The translations under genes were made by a program, and so were the position numbers. Below the pieces are notes generated by a model. That model had not been told where the DNA came from. It did no database searches and saw only the letters and a program-made list of their open reading frames with translations. DNA of 64,000 nucleotides from JADYZU01 sp964540965. Lineage in GTDB: Bacteria > Pseudomonadota > Alphaproteobacteria > Rhodobacterales > Rhodobacteraceae. Shown here in pieces: positions 1 to 8,216 of this stretch. Position 1 is the stretch's first letter. Each line of letters begins with the position of its first letter. Where the stretch lies: positions 62,001-126,000 of the forward strand of contig CAZIOT010000011.1 of NCBI GenBank assembly GCA_964540965.1, given 5' to 3'.

Positions 1-185
1 GAGGCGACGATCACGCCGCGGATGGCCTCGTCGCCGGCGATGCGGTCGCCGGCGATGCGGTCGACGGTGGCGGTCAGCGCGGACAGGGCCGCGGCCGACA
101 GGACATTAGGCGAGCCGTCGGGCATCCGCCAGGTCAGCGTGGCGATACCGTCCTCGCCCAGGTCCAGCGTCATCATCTCGGCCAT
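1..185 (-). CDS. FadJ-like 3-hydroxyacyl-CoA dehydrogenase/enoyl-CoA hydratase, N-terminal part only
   Basis: Only the first 61 residues are in the window; the gene continues past the left edge. The visible protein begins MAEMMTLDLGEDGIATLTW and has the NVLS segment seen at the start of the crotonase domain of bifunctional FadJ/FadB proteins, which hydrate enoyl-CoA and oxidise 3-hydroxyacyl-CoA. The ATG shares one base with the TGA of the upstream thiolase gene, so it is co-translated as the last visible gene of the acyl-CoA operon. A 15-base in-frame tandem duplication (DRIAG-DRIAG) lies near residue 45. A plain enoyl-CoA hydratase cannot be excluded because the dehydrogenase half is not visible. 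Confidence 0.72.
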   Translation of the reverse strand, partial: MAEMMTLDLGEDGIATLTWRMPDGSPNVLSAAALSALTATVDRIAGDRIAGDEAIRGVIVA

Positions 186-1396
186 CACACCCGCTCCACC
201 ACCATGGCAATCGCCTGCCCCGTCGCGGCGCACAGCGTCGCGACGCCGAATTGCCGGTCGGCGCGTTCCAGTTCGTCGACCAGAGTGCCCAGGATCATCG
301 CCCCGGTGGCGCCCAAGGGATGGCCCATGGCAATCGCTCCGCCGTTGACGTTCATCCGGTCGTGCGGCACGCCGGTTTCGTTCATGAAATGCAGGACGAC
401 AGCGGCAAAGGCCTCGTTCAGTTCCCACAGGTCGATGTCGGCATGGGTCAGGCCGGCGCGGCCCAGCGCCTTGTCCACCGCCGCCGCCGGTCCGGTCAGC
501 ATGATCGTCGGTTCCGATCCGACCGAGCACACCGCCCGCACCCGCGCGCGGGGCCGCAGCCCCGCTGCCTGCCCGGCCTCTGCCCCGCCCAGAAGCACCG
601 CTGCCGCGCCATCGACGATCTGCGAGGAATTGGCCGCAGTATGGACATGGCGCAAGGCGGCGACCTCGGGGTAGCGACGGATCGCCACCGCGTCAAAGCC
701 GGTCTTTTTCGCATAGGCCTCGAACGCCGGGGGCAGCGCGGCCATCGCCTGCATGGTGGCGTCGGGGCGCATCGCCTCGTCCCGGTCCAGGATCGGCAGG
801 CCCAGCCTGTCGGCCACCGGCAGCACCGACCGCGCAAAGCGGCCCTCGTCCCAGGCGCGTGCGGCGCGGCGCTGGCTTTCCACGGCATAGGCATCGACAT
901 CGGCGCGGGAATAGCCGTTGCGGGTCGCGATCAGGTCGGCGGAAACGCCCTGCGGGATGCTGCCCATCGGAATGGCAAGGCCGGGGTCGCCCAGAACCGG
1001 CATGCCGCTGGACAGCATCGGAATCCGGCTCATCATCTCGACCCCGCCGGCAAGGATGAAATCGGCCTCGCCCAGCGCGATCTTGCCGGCGCCCACCGCC
1101 ACCGCCTCGAGCCCCGAGGCGCAGAAGCGGCTGACCACGACGCCGGGAACGCCCTCGCCCAGGCCGGCGGCCAGGGCGGCGGTGCGGGCGATGTCGCCGC
1201 CCTGATCGCGGATCGGATCGACGCAGCCCAGCACCACATCATCGACGCGCGCGGGGTCAAGGCCGGTGCGGTCGATCATCGCGCGCAGGGGCAGCGCCGC
1301 CAGTTCCACCGGCGACAGTTCGGCCAGCGCGCCGGTGGCGGCGCGGCCCTTGCCGCGCGGGCTGCGCACCGCGTCATAGATCATCACCTGCGTCAT
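185..1396 (-). CDS. acetyl-CoA C-acyltransferase (thiolase)
   Basis: Thiolase of 403 residues, the usual length, catalysing thiolytic cleavage of 3-ketoacyl-CoA in beta-oxidation. Thiolase landmarks are present in order: the nucleophile Cys in VVSRFCASGLEAV near residue 90, ELNEAFA, the NVNGGAIAMGHPLGATGA segment carrying the catalytic His, and the second Cys in TLCAATGQ near the C-terminus. The start MTQVMIYDA was chosen because its ATG overlaps the CoA-transferase stop in an ATGA junction, and because the longer upstream frame is antisense-like sequence without thiolase character. Its place before a FadJ-like gene fits the last step of side-chain degradation. Confidence 0.95.
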   Translation of the reverse strand: MTQVMIYDAVRSPRGKGRAATGALAELSPVELAALPLRAMIDRTGLDPARVDDVVLGCVDPIRDQGGDIARTAALAAGLGEGVPGVVVSRFCASGLEAVAVGAGKIALGEADFILAGGVEMMSRIPMLSSGMPVLGDPGLAIPMGSIPQGVSADLIATRNGYSRADVDAYAVESQRRAARAWDEGRFARSVLPVADRLGLPILDRDEAMRPDATMQAMAALPPAFEAYAKKTGFDAVAIRRYPEVAALRHVHTAANSSQIVDGAAAVLLGGAEAGQAAGLRPRARVRAVCSVGSEPTIMLTGPAAAVDKALGRAGLTHADIDLWELNEAFAAVVLHFMNETGVPHDRMNVNGGAIAMGHPLGATGAMILGTLVDELERADRQFGVATLCAATGQAIAMVVERV

Positions 1397-2490
1397 TCGC
1401 TTGCCTCCCATGTCGCGCCGCGATGTTCGTCCAGCACCGGCGCGCGGCGCAAGGGCGCGTCGTCCCAGGCGGAAAAGCGCACCGGCTGGCGGACCACCCA
1501 TTGTTCGCCGCCATCGGCACGGGCGATGCGGCCGAACCGTCCGCGCGCCTGCATCTGCGGGTCGCCGGGCAATTCGGCCAGCCGGTTGACCGGCCCCCAC
1601 ATCTGGCCCGACGCCTCGAACACCGGCGCCCATTCGGCGCGGCTGCGGCGGGCGATCACCGCGGCGATGCGGTCGCGCAGTTCGGCGCGGCGGGCCACGC
1701 GGGCGGGGCGGGGCAGTCCCTGCAAGTCGTCCAGCCCCAGATCGGCGCAAAGCCGGTCCCACCAGGCATCCTCATGCGCGATGGACAGCGTGATCGCCGC
1801 GCCATCGGCGCACAGGAAGATGTCATAGGCCGGTTCGGCCTGCGGCGGCGGCTCTCCGCCCTGCCCGACCATGCCGACAAAGGCGGTGAACAGCGATGCG
1901 ACGCAATCGGCCATCGCCACATCGACATGGCTGCCCTGCCCGCTGCGGTCGCGGGCGCGCAGGGCGGCAAGGATGCCGATCACCGCATGCAGCCCGGCGG
2001 CATTGTCCCCCATGAGGAGCGACGGCGGCAGGCCGCCCACCGATCCGTCGAGCCGTTCCTCGAGCGCGCCGCCGACGCCCTGAAAGGACAGGTCATGCGC
2101 CGGGCGGTCGCGATAGGGGCCGGTCTGGCCGTAGCCAGAGATCGAGCAATAGACCAGGCCGGGGTTCAGCGCGGCAAGGTCGGTATAGCCCAGCCCCTGT
2201 TTCGCCAGCTTGCCGGGCCGGAAGCCCTCGATGAACACATCGGTGCCGGCGACAAGGTCAAGCAGGCGGGCGCGGTCGTCGGGCTGGCGGATGTCAAGGG
2301 CCACCGACCTTTTGCCGCGGTTCATCGCCTCGAAAAACCCGGCCAGAAAGCGCGAGGGGTCGCCGCTGCCGGGCCGTTCGACCTGAATGACATCGGCGCC
2401 CATGTCCGTCAGGATCATGGTGGCAAGGGGACCGGGGTATTGTTCGGCCATCGACAGCACGCGCAGCCCGGAAAGCGGCAGCCCGGTCAT
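1393..2490 (-). CDS. CaiB/BaiF-type (class III) CoA-transferase
   Basis: Protein of 365 residues with family III CoA-transferase features: N-terminal LPLSGLRVLSMAEQYPGPLA, GADVIQVERPGSGDPSR, NRGKRSVALD, and SGYGQTGPYRDRPAHDLSFQ. In this family the Asp that forms the glutamyl/aspartyl-CoA intermediate lies in the HD of that last segment. It probably moves CoA from a pathway thioester to a free acid substrate, giving the operon a second activation route beside the AMP-forming ligase. The start MTGLPLSG overlaps the GntR stop by four bases (ATGA). The substrate is not predictable from sequence. Confidence 0.9.
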   Translation of the reverse strand: MTGLPLSGLRVLSMAEQYPGPLATMILTDMGADVIQVERPGSGDPSRFLAGFFEAMNRGKRSVALDIRQPDDRARLLDLVAGTDVFIEGFRPGKLAKQGLGYTDLAALNPGLVYCSISGYGQTGPYRDRPAHDLSFQGVGGALEERLDGSVGGLPPSLLMGDNAAGLHAVIGILAALRARDRSGQGSHVDVAMADCVASLFTAFVGMVGQGGEPPPQAEPAYDIFLCADGAAITLSIAHEDAWWDRLCADLGLDDLQGLPRPARVARRAELRDRIAAVIARRSRAEWAPVFEASGQMWGPVNRLAELPGDPQMQARGRFGRIARADGGEQWVVRQPVRFSAWDDAPLRRAPVLDEHRGATWEASE

Positions 2491-3209
2491 GCCGCGCCCC
2501 CCCCAAAGGTCACCGGCCTGTCGAAATCGAGGCCCGCCTTGTCCAGCCCGCGGCGGAAATCCTCGATATGGCGGTGTGCCCAAAGCGCGGCGCCGTCGCC
2601 ATCGCGGCGTTCGATCGCCTCGACGATGCGTTCATGCGCGGTCAGCATCCGGGCCGAAGTGTCGATCGCCGCGACCAGATCGGACACCATCGGCAGGAAC
2701 AGGTCGTGCAGCGGCTGGCGCATGGTGTGGAAGATCTCGTTGTTGGTCGCCTCGCAGACCAGCGCGTGAAATTCGGCATCCAGCGCGGCCAGCCGGTCGT
2801 GATCGCCGGCGGCGGCCCGCGTCTGCCGCAGGTTGCGGTGCAGGCGGGTGATCTGGGCGCTGCTGGCGCTGGCGGCGGCGATCCGGGCCAGCACCGGATC
2901 AAAGGCCAGGTTCGCCTCATACAGCGCGCGCACGGTGATGCCGCGCAGCACCAGCGCCTGCGCCGTGCGTTCGGCCAGCCGCGAGCCATCGGGCACCGCG
3001 ACCTCGAGCCGCTTTTGCGACTTGCGCCGCAACATGCCGGTTTCCTCAAGGAGCCGGATCCCCTCGCGCACAGTCGAGCGGTGGACGCCATAGGTTTCCG
3101 ACAGCACGGTTTCGGTCGGCAAGGGGTCGCCGGGGCGGATTTCGCCGGCAAGGATACGGCTGGCGATGCGGTCGGCCAGAATGCGATAGGCGGGGGGCTG
3201 CGCGGTCAT
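2487..3209 (-). CDS. GntR-family regulator, FadR subfamily (FCD domain)
   Basis: Transcription factor of 240 residues. The N-terminal winged helix-turn-helix (about residues 8-75) has the GntR signature LPTETVLSETYGVHRSTVRE; the all-helical rest, with DAEFHALVCEATNNE and HERIVEAIERRDGDGA, is a FCD ligand-binding domain, which normally binds an acid or acyl ligand through metal-coordinating residues. It is embedded inside the operon it presumably controls, with ATGA overlaps on both sides, so autoregulation by the pathway substrate or its CoA ester is likely. A matching TGTC-G-GACA dyad sits before the first gene of the operon (7955-7965). Confidence 0.92.
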   Translation of the reverse strand: MTAQPPAYRILADRIASRILAGEIRPGDPLPTETVLSETYGVHRSTVREGIRLLEETGMLRRKSQKRLEVAVPDGSRLAERTAQALVLRGITVRALYEANLAFDPVLARIAAASASSAQITRLHRNLRQTRAAAGDHDRLAALDAEFHALVCEATNNEIFHTMRQPLHDLFLPMVSDLVAAIDTSARMLTAHERIVEAIERRDGDGAALWAHRHIEDFRRGLDKAGLDFDRPVTFGGGAA

Positions 3210-4852
3210 CCGGCGCCCCCTTGCGCCTTTTCGCGGTCGCGCAGTTCCTTGCGCCGCACCTTGCCAGTGGTGGTGCGCGGAAGTTCGGCGATGAATTCGA
3301 TGCGGCGAGGGTATTTGTAGGGTGCGGTCTCGCGCTTGACGAAATCCTGTATCTCTTTCGCCAAAGCGGGGGTCGGCTGATAGCCGTCGTGCAGCACGAT
3401 GAACGCCTTGACGACCTCGCCACGCTCGGGGTCGGGGCTGGCCACCGCGGCGCAATCGCGCACCGCCGGATGGGCCATCACCGCGCCCTCGACCTCGGCC
3501 GGGCCGACGCGGTAGCCGGCGGTGTTGATGACATCATCCGACCGCCCCTCATACCAGAACCAGCCGTCGGCATCCTTTCGCGCGAGGTCGCCCGAGATAT
3601 ACCACCGCTCGCCCGCGGCATTGGTGACAAAACAGGCCGCGGTCTTGTCCGGGGCCTGCCAATAGCCCAGCATCATCCCCTCCATCGGCATGCGGATCGC
3701 GACATGGCCGATCTGGCCCGCGGGAAGCGGGGTGAAGGTTTCTTCGGAAATCACCGCGATGGGCAGGCCGGGCAGCGGCAGGCCCATCGCGCCGGGGCGG
3801 ATTTCGGTCACCGGATAATTGGCGATGACCATCAGCGCCTCGGTCTGACCATAGGCCTCGTGGATGCGGCAGCCGGCGCGGGCCATCCAGTTCCGCGCGG
3901 TCGGTCCGTCCAGCGATTCGCCCGCCGTGGCCGACAGGCGCAGGCGCGACAGATCGAAATCCTCGATCTTCTGGCCCAGCATCTGGCGGAATTCGCTGGC
4001 CGCGGCGGCAAAGACGGTGACGCCGTAATCCGCCATGATCCGCAGCCGTTCGCGCGCGTCGAACGGGCCGTCATAGGTCAGCGTCCTGACCCCGGCCAGC
4101 CATGGCCCGACCAGCGTCGCGGTCAGCGAGAATGACCAGCCGGTGTCCGAGGTGCCCCACATCAGGTCGGCGCGGCTCTGGTCGTTCAGGTCGAACCAAT
4201 AGGCGCTGCATTCGTAATAGGCGCGGGGGAAATAGGCCGAATGCAGCACGCCCTTGGGCATTCCGGTCGAACCGGAGGTGAAATAGATCAGCGCCCCATC
4301 CTCGGGCAGCATCCGTTCGGTCGGCGTGTCGGGGGTTTGCGCAGCGGCAAGGGCCAGGAGATCCGCCCAATCCGTCGCCTCTCCCGGCCCGTAGGGCACC
4401 ACCAGCCGCGCGGCATCGCCGGTCAGCCCGGCGAATTTGCCGATCTCGGACGGCACCGTGACGATCGCCCTGGGTGCCGTGGCCTGAATCCGGTAGTCGA
4501 GATCCTTGGCCGTCAGCATGGTGATGCAGGGGATCGCGATGGCGCCGATGCGGAAGGCGGCCATCATGACCATCTGCCATTCCGGAATTCGCGGCAGCAT
4601 GACCAGAACCCGGTCACCACGGCCAAGGCCCTGCGCCCGCAGCGCCGCCGCCATGCGTTTCGACCCGTCGCTGATCTCGGCGAAGGTCAGGCGCCGTTCC
4701 TGCCCGGCAGCATTCAGCCAAAGCAGGGCTTCGCGCGTGGGATCGGCGGCGTAACCGTCGATGATGTCGCAATAGTTGAACGTCTCGGGCGGCGGCGGGC
4801 GGCGATATGCCGTAGCGTCGCGGGGGTAGTTTTCAAGCGGCGGCAGCAGCAT
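3206..4852 (-). CDS. AMP-forming acyl-CoA synthetase (medium-chain/LvaE-like)
   Basis: ANL-superfamily ligase of 548 residues that activates a carboxylic acid to its CoA thioester via an acyl-AMP. Motifs seen: the P-loop-like IYFTSGSTGMPKG (about residues 190-202), the EAYGQTE core motif, the YISGDLARKD hinge, and the C-terminal TTTGKVRRKELR with the adenylation Lys. N-terminal and overall organisation resemble medium-chain ACSM-type synthetases. It follows the acyl-CoA dehydrogenase by 14 bases and overlaps the GntR gene by four, so it is the likely entry enzyme of the operon. The chain length and any 4-oxo or 4-hydroxy group on the substrate are inferred from neighbours only. Confidence 0.93.
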   Translation of the reverse strand: MLLPPLENYPRDATAYRRPPPPETFNYCDIIDGYAADPTREALLWLNAAGQERRLTFAEISDGSKRMAAALRAQGLGRGDRVLVMLPRIPEWQMVMMAAFRIGAIAIPCITMLTAKDLDYRIQATAPRAIVTVPSEIGKFAGLTGDAARLVVPYGPGEATDWADLLALAAAQTPDTPTERMLPEDGALIYFTSGSTGMPKGVLHSAYFPRAYYECSAYWFDLNDQSRADLMWGTSDTGWSFSLTATLVGPWLAGVRTLTYDGPFDARERLRIMADYGVTVFAAAASEFRQMLGQKIEDFDLSRLRLSATAGESLDGPTARNWMARAGCRIHEAYGQTEALMVIANYPVTEIRPGAMGLPLPGLPIAVISEETFTPLPAGQIGHVAIRMPMEGMMLGYWQAPDKTAACFVTNAAGERWYISGDLARKDADGWFWYEGRSDDVINTAGYRVGPAEVEGAVMAHPAVRDCAAVASPDPERGEVVKAFIVLHDGYQPTPALAKEIQDFVKRETAPYKYPRRIEFIAELPRTTTGKVRRKELRDREKAQGGAG

Positions 4853-4866
4853 CGGGCGTCCTCCGG

Positions 4867-6078
4867 TCAGAAATCGGTCAGGTCGGGCAACAGGTCTTCC
4901 TGGCGCGGCAGGGTCCGGCGGCCGATGGCCATGCGATGCGCCTCGGACGGGCCGTCGTAGATGCGGAAGGCGCGGATCGAGCGGTAGATATGTTCGACCG
5001 GCGTCATGCCGGTGACACCCAGGCCGCCCAGAATCTGCACCGAACGGTCGGCCACCCGCCCCGTCGCCTCGGACACCATGACCTTGGCGATGCTGGTCTC
5101 GTGCCGCCCCTTCGCTCCGGAATCGAGCACGGCGCAGGCATGGGCGGTAACGGCGCGGGCGGAATAAAGGTCGATCTCATTGTCGGCCAGCATGAAGGAC
5201 ACGCCCTGATGGCGGCCCATCACCGCGCCGAACAACTCTCGCTGCGCGGCATGGGACCGGGCGATGTCGTGGCAGCGGACCGCCGCGCCCAGCCAGCGCA
5301 TGCAATGGGTCAGCCGCGCCGGCGCCAGCCGCACCTGCGCATAGCGAAAGCCCTGCCCCGGCTCGCCCAGCACCGCCGACTTCGGCACGCGCACGCCGTT
5401 CAGCTCGACAATGCAATGGCCGCCGCTGCTGTCATGGGCCATGACCTCCATCGGGCGGATGATGTCGATGCCGGGGGTGGACATCGGCGCCAGGAACATC
5501 GTCGGCTCGCCGCCCATGCTGTCGTCGCGGGCCATGATGATCGCAAAGGCCGATCCGATGGCGCCGGTGATGAACCATTTGCGGCCGGTGATGACATAAT
5601 CGTCGCCGTCGCGGATGGCGGTGGTCTTCATCCCCACCGGATCGGCGCCGGCGCCGCCCGGTTCGGTCATCAGAAAGCAGGACCGTTCGCCGGCGCAGAG
5701 CGGTTTCAGATAATCCTCGCGCTGGCTGCCTTCGGCCACCACGGCCAAGAGGTGCTGGTTGCCCTCGTCCGGCGCCGCGCAATGCAGCGCAAGCGGGCCA
5801 AGCAGCGAATAACCCGCCGCCTCGAGCACCTTGGCCTTGCCGCGGTGGTCAAGGCCAAGGCCGCCGAACTCTGCCGGCAGATGCAGGCCATAGACGCCGG
5901 CGGCGCGGGCGCGGCGCATCAATTCCCCGCGCAAGTCGTCAGAGACTTCATGCCCGGTGGCGCGCCAGGCCGCCTCCTCGGGGATGCAGTCGCGGATGAC
6001 GAATTCGCGCACCTTGGCCGCCAGAAGGTCGATCTCGCCCGGGTCGGCGGTCACGGTGGTTTCGGAATACAGGCCCAT
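4867..6078 (-). CDS. acyl-CoA dehydrogenase, ACAD10/11-like
   Basis: FAD flavoprotein of 403 residues with the acyl-CoA dehydrogenase fold: LMTEPGGAGADP near residue 135, the FAD-contacting GRKWFITGA, and C-terminal QILGGLGVTGMTPVEHIYR. The segment IYDGPSEAHRMAIG has Asp where short/medium-chain dehydrogenases usually carry the catalytic Glu (YEG); as I recall, DGP variants are typical of the ACAD10/11 branch. Together with the adjacent kinase gene (nine bases away) this suggests a role in removing phosphate from a 4-phosphoacyl-CoA rather than simple alpha,beta-dehydrogenation. That function is inferred; the family assignment is firm. Confidence 0.93.
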   Translation of the reverse strand: MGLYSETTVTADPGEIDLLAAKVREFVIRDCIPEEAAWRATGHEVSDDLRGELMRRARAAGVYGLHLPAEFGGLGLDHRGKAKVLEAAGYSLLGPLALHCAAPDEGNQHLLAVVAEGSQREDYLKPLCAGERSCFLMTEPGGAGADPVGMKTTAIRDGDDYVITGRKWFITGAIGSAFAIIMARDDSMGGEPTMFLAPMSTPGIDIIRPMEVMAHDSSGGHCIVELNGVRVPKSAVLGEPGQGFRYAQVRLAPARLTHCMRWLGAAVRCHDIARSHAAQRELFGAVMGRHQGVSFMLADNEIDLYSARAVTAHACAVLDSGAKGRHETSIAKVMVSEATGRVADRSVQILGGLGVTGMTPVEHIYRSIRAFRIYDGPSEAHRMAIGRRTLPRQEDLLPDLTDF

Positions 6079-6087
6079 GTCGTCCCC

Positions 6088-7164
6088 TCAGATCAAACCG
6101 CCGTCCAGCACGTCCAGACCGCGGGAAAAGGCGCCGGGCGCGGCGGCGCCGAACTTTTCGTTGCGGGCATGGCCGGCCGGATCGGCGCGGAACTTGTCGT
6201 GAAGTTGCAGGCAGACCACCCCCAGCTTGGCAAAGGCGAGGGCCAGGAAAAAGCGCAGCTCGGCTTCGTCGGCGGCGCTGTCGGAACCGCTGGCGGAAAG
6301 ATAGGCATCGGCAAGCTCGCGCCGGGTCAGGGCGCCGGGCGCGGCGGAATGGGTCAGGTTGATGGCGCGCAGCCCCTCGGGGTCGTCGGGGGCGGTCCAG
6401 TAGGTCAGCAGCGTGGCAAGATCGAAGAACGGCGCGCCAAGCGTCGCCATGTCCCAGTCGAGCACCGCCCTGGGGGCCAGCGTCGCCGGGTCGATCACCA
6501 CGTTGTCCAGCTTGAAATCGTTGTGGATGATCGCCACCCGCGCATCCTGCGGCGCGGCGGCGGCAAGGCGGGCGAACAGCGCCCGCGCCGCCGCCGGCTG
6601 GTCGCGCGCGCCGTCCAGCCGGGCGGCCCAGCCGCGCAGGGTGCGGGCGGCGAAACCGCCGCTGCGGCCAAGGATGCCGGCGCCGATCGCCTCGGGGTCA
6701 AAGCCATGCAACTGGCGCAGGATCTCGACCTGCAGCAGCGACAATGCGCGGGCCTGCGCGGGGGTCATCGCCGCGCCCAGCGGTCGCGGGCCGTGCAGCG
6801 GCAGACCGGCGCGGAATTCCGAGATCAGGAAAGGCGCGCCCAGCACCGCCGGATCGTCGCAGAACGCGAGCGGCCGCGGCGCCAGCGGCCAGACCGGCGC
6901 TAGCACCGACAGCGCCCGGTATTCCCGGCCCATGTCGTTGGCGCCCTTGGGGATTTCACCCAGGGGCGGGCGGCGCAACACCGCCCATTGCCCGTCGACC
7001 CGGATCAGGTAGTTGAGATTGCCATAGCCGCCGGCGAACTGCCGCAGCGGCCCGTCCTCGACCTGATGCCCCTTGCCCGCCAGATACCGCGCCAGCGCCG
7101 CGCGGTCAAAGGGCACCGCCTGGGCCGGATCGCGCAGCAGGGCGGGGTCAAGCGGCAGGGTCAT
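6088..7164 (-). CDS. aminoglycoside-phosphotransferase-fold kinase, ACAD10/11 N-domain type (LvaA-like)
   Basis: Protein of 358 residues with the APH/choline-kinase fold: the nucleotide-binding N-lobe GGYGNLNYLI and AVLRRPP, the catalytic loop IIHNDFKLDNVVID (HxDxxxxN) near residue 210, and metal-binding DWDMATLG. It matches the bacterial proteins homologous to the kinase half of human ACAD10/ACAD11, and its partner dehydrogenase is the next gene. In levulinate catabolism such a kinase (LvaA) phosphorylates 4-hydroxyacyl-CoA. The start MTLPLDPALL was chosen because its ATG shares a base with the SDR stop. No separate LvaB-like small subunit is visible. Confidence 0.9.
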   Translation of the reverse strand: MTLPLDPALLRDPAQAVPFDRAALARYLAGKGHQVEDGPLRQFAGGYGNLNYLIRVDGQWAVLRRPPLGEIPKGANDMGREYRALSVLAPVWPLAPRPLAFCDDPAVLGAPFLISEFRAGLPLHGPRPLGAAMTPAQARALSLLQVEILRQLHGFDPEAIGAGILGRSGGFAARTLRGWAARLDGARDQPAAARALFARLAAAAPQDARVAIIHNDFKLDNVVIDPATLAPRAVLDWDMATLGAPFFDLATLLTYWTAPDDPEGLRAINLTHSAAPGALTRRELADAYLSASGSDSAADEAELRFFLALAFAKLGVVCLQLHDKFRADPAGHARNEKFGAAAPGAFSRGLDVLDGGLI

Positions 7165-7919
7165 CAGAGCGCCCAGCTTTGCGCATCGTCCACGGTGATC
7201 GAGGCGCCGTTGACGAAACCGCTGTGCGGATCGCACAGGAACAGCAGCGCCGAATCGAGATCCTCGGGCGCGCCGACCCTGCGGCGGGGCAGGCGGGACA
7301 GCTCTGCCCGGCCGCGGTCGGTGTCCCAGAACGCGTCGTTGATCTCGGTCCGGATATAGCCGGGGCAGATGGCGTTGACGCGGATGCCGTGGCGCGCCCA
7401 TTCGACGGCATGGCAGGCGGTCATATGCGCCAGCGCCGCCTTGGACATGCAGTAAAGCGACACGCCCGGCCCGACACGGGTCGCCAGCATCGAGGCGATG
7501 TTGACGATGGTGCCGGGGGCCTTGTCGGCGATCCAGCCTTTCGCGCAAAGCTGCGACAGCCGCCACGGCGCCCGCAGGTTCACCGCCATGGTCTGTTCGA
7601 AATCCTCGGGCGTGTGGTCCTGCGCGCGGGCGGGCAGGCTGACGCCGGCGTTGTTGACAAGGATCGTCGGCGCCCCCAGCCGGTCGCGCACCGCGGCAAG
7701 CAGGCTTTCGGCAGCCGACAGGTCGGCGGCGTCATAGGGAAAGGCGGCGCAGGCGATGCCCGTCGCAGTCAATTCGGCCTCGAGCGCGGCCAGCCGGTCT
7801 GCCCGCCGCGCCGCCAGCGCCACCCGGGCGCCCGCCGCGCCCAGCACCCGCGCGAAACGGGCGCCAAGCCCGCCCGAAGCGCCGGTCAGCACGACGGTCT
7901 GTCCGCGAAGATCGGCCAT
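7164..7919 (-). CDS. short-chain dehydrogenase/reductase
   Basis: Classical SDR of 251 residues, first gene of the operon. The cofactor motif TGASGGLGARFA is at residues 12-23, NNAG near residue 90, the catalytic Ser in IASML, and YCMSK with the catalytic Tyr and Lys near residue 160, followed by the PGYIRTE turn. It oxidises or reduces a hydroxy/oxo group on the pathway intermediate, plausibly 4-oxoacyl-CoA to 4-hydroxyacyl-CoA as LvaD does. A mirrored GntR-type operator lies 20-60 bases upstream of the ATG. Confidence 0.92.
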   Translation of the reverse strand: MADLRGQTVVLTGASGGLGARFARVLGAAGARVALAARRADRLAALEAELTATGIACAAFPYDAADLSAAESLLAAVRDRLGAPTILVNNAGVSLPARAQDHTPEDFEQTMAVNLRAPWRLSQLCAKGWIADKAPGTIVNIASMLATRVGPGVSLYCMSKAALAHMTACHAVEWARHGIRVNAICPGYIRTEINDAFWDTDRGRAELSRLPRRRVGAPEDLDSALLFLCDPHSGFVNGASITVDDAQSWAL

Positions 7920-7939
7920 GATTCCCCCTCAACTCGACC

Positions 7940-7982
7940 GACATTCTTTATCATATGTCGGACATTGTATAGGAAAATGTCC
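7940..7982 (-). promoter_or_regulatory. operator region of the acyl-CoA operon (GntR/FadR-type dyads)
   Basis: The core is ATGTC-G-GACAT at 7955-7965, a perfect odd palindrome that fits the FadR-subfamily pattern TnGTnnnACnA. It is flanked by further half sites: GACAT at 7940-7944 pairing with ATGTC at 7955-7959, and GGACATT at 7960-7966 pairing with AATGTCC at 7976-7982. The array sits directly upstream of the SDR start at 7919 and would place a repressor over the promoter. The operon's own GntR regulator is the obvious candidate; this is inference. Confidence 0.6.
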
Positions 7983-8036
7983 GCGCAATGCGGGAAAGCC
8001 GCCGGCGGCGGCAAGGTGCGATGTCGGAAGGTGGAC

Positions 8037-8112
8037 TGGCAGGGGCAGCAGGGTTCGAACCCGCGACCTACGGTTTTGGAGACCGTCGCTCTACCGGCTG
8101 AGCTATACCCCT
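8037..8112 (-). tRNA. tRNA-Trp (CCA)
   Basis: The minus-strand sequence folds as a complete cloverleaf of 76 nt: acceptor AGGGGTA pairing with TGCCCCT (one G-U), anticodon loop CTCCAAA with anticodon CCA, T-loop TTCGAAC, and an encoded 3' CCA. secE-nusG, often downstream of tRNA-Trp in alphaproteobacteria, is not next to it here. Confidence 0.96.
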
Positions 8113-8216
8113 AGGCCGCGCCCAGTTAGCCCGGTTCGGCGGGGCGTTCAAGGGGGCGCGGCGCTGGACGGCATGGCGGCTAGCCGGTATCGGGGGGAAA
8201 CTGCCCGGATGGTGCC

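Noticed and set aside
1..60. 15-base tandem duplication in the FadJ-like gene as a possible variable repeat
   Set aside because: Only two units, in frame and partly diverged; it is recorded with the gene but is not a convincing phase-variable repeat.
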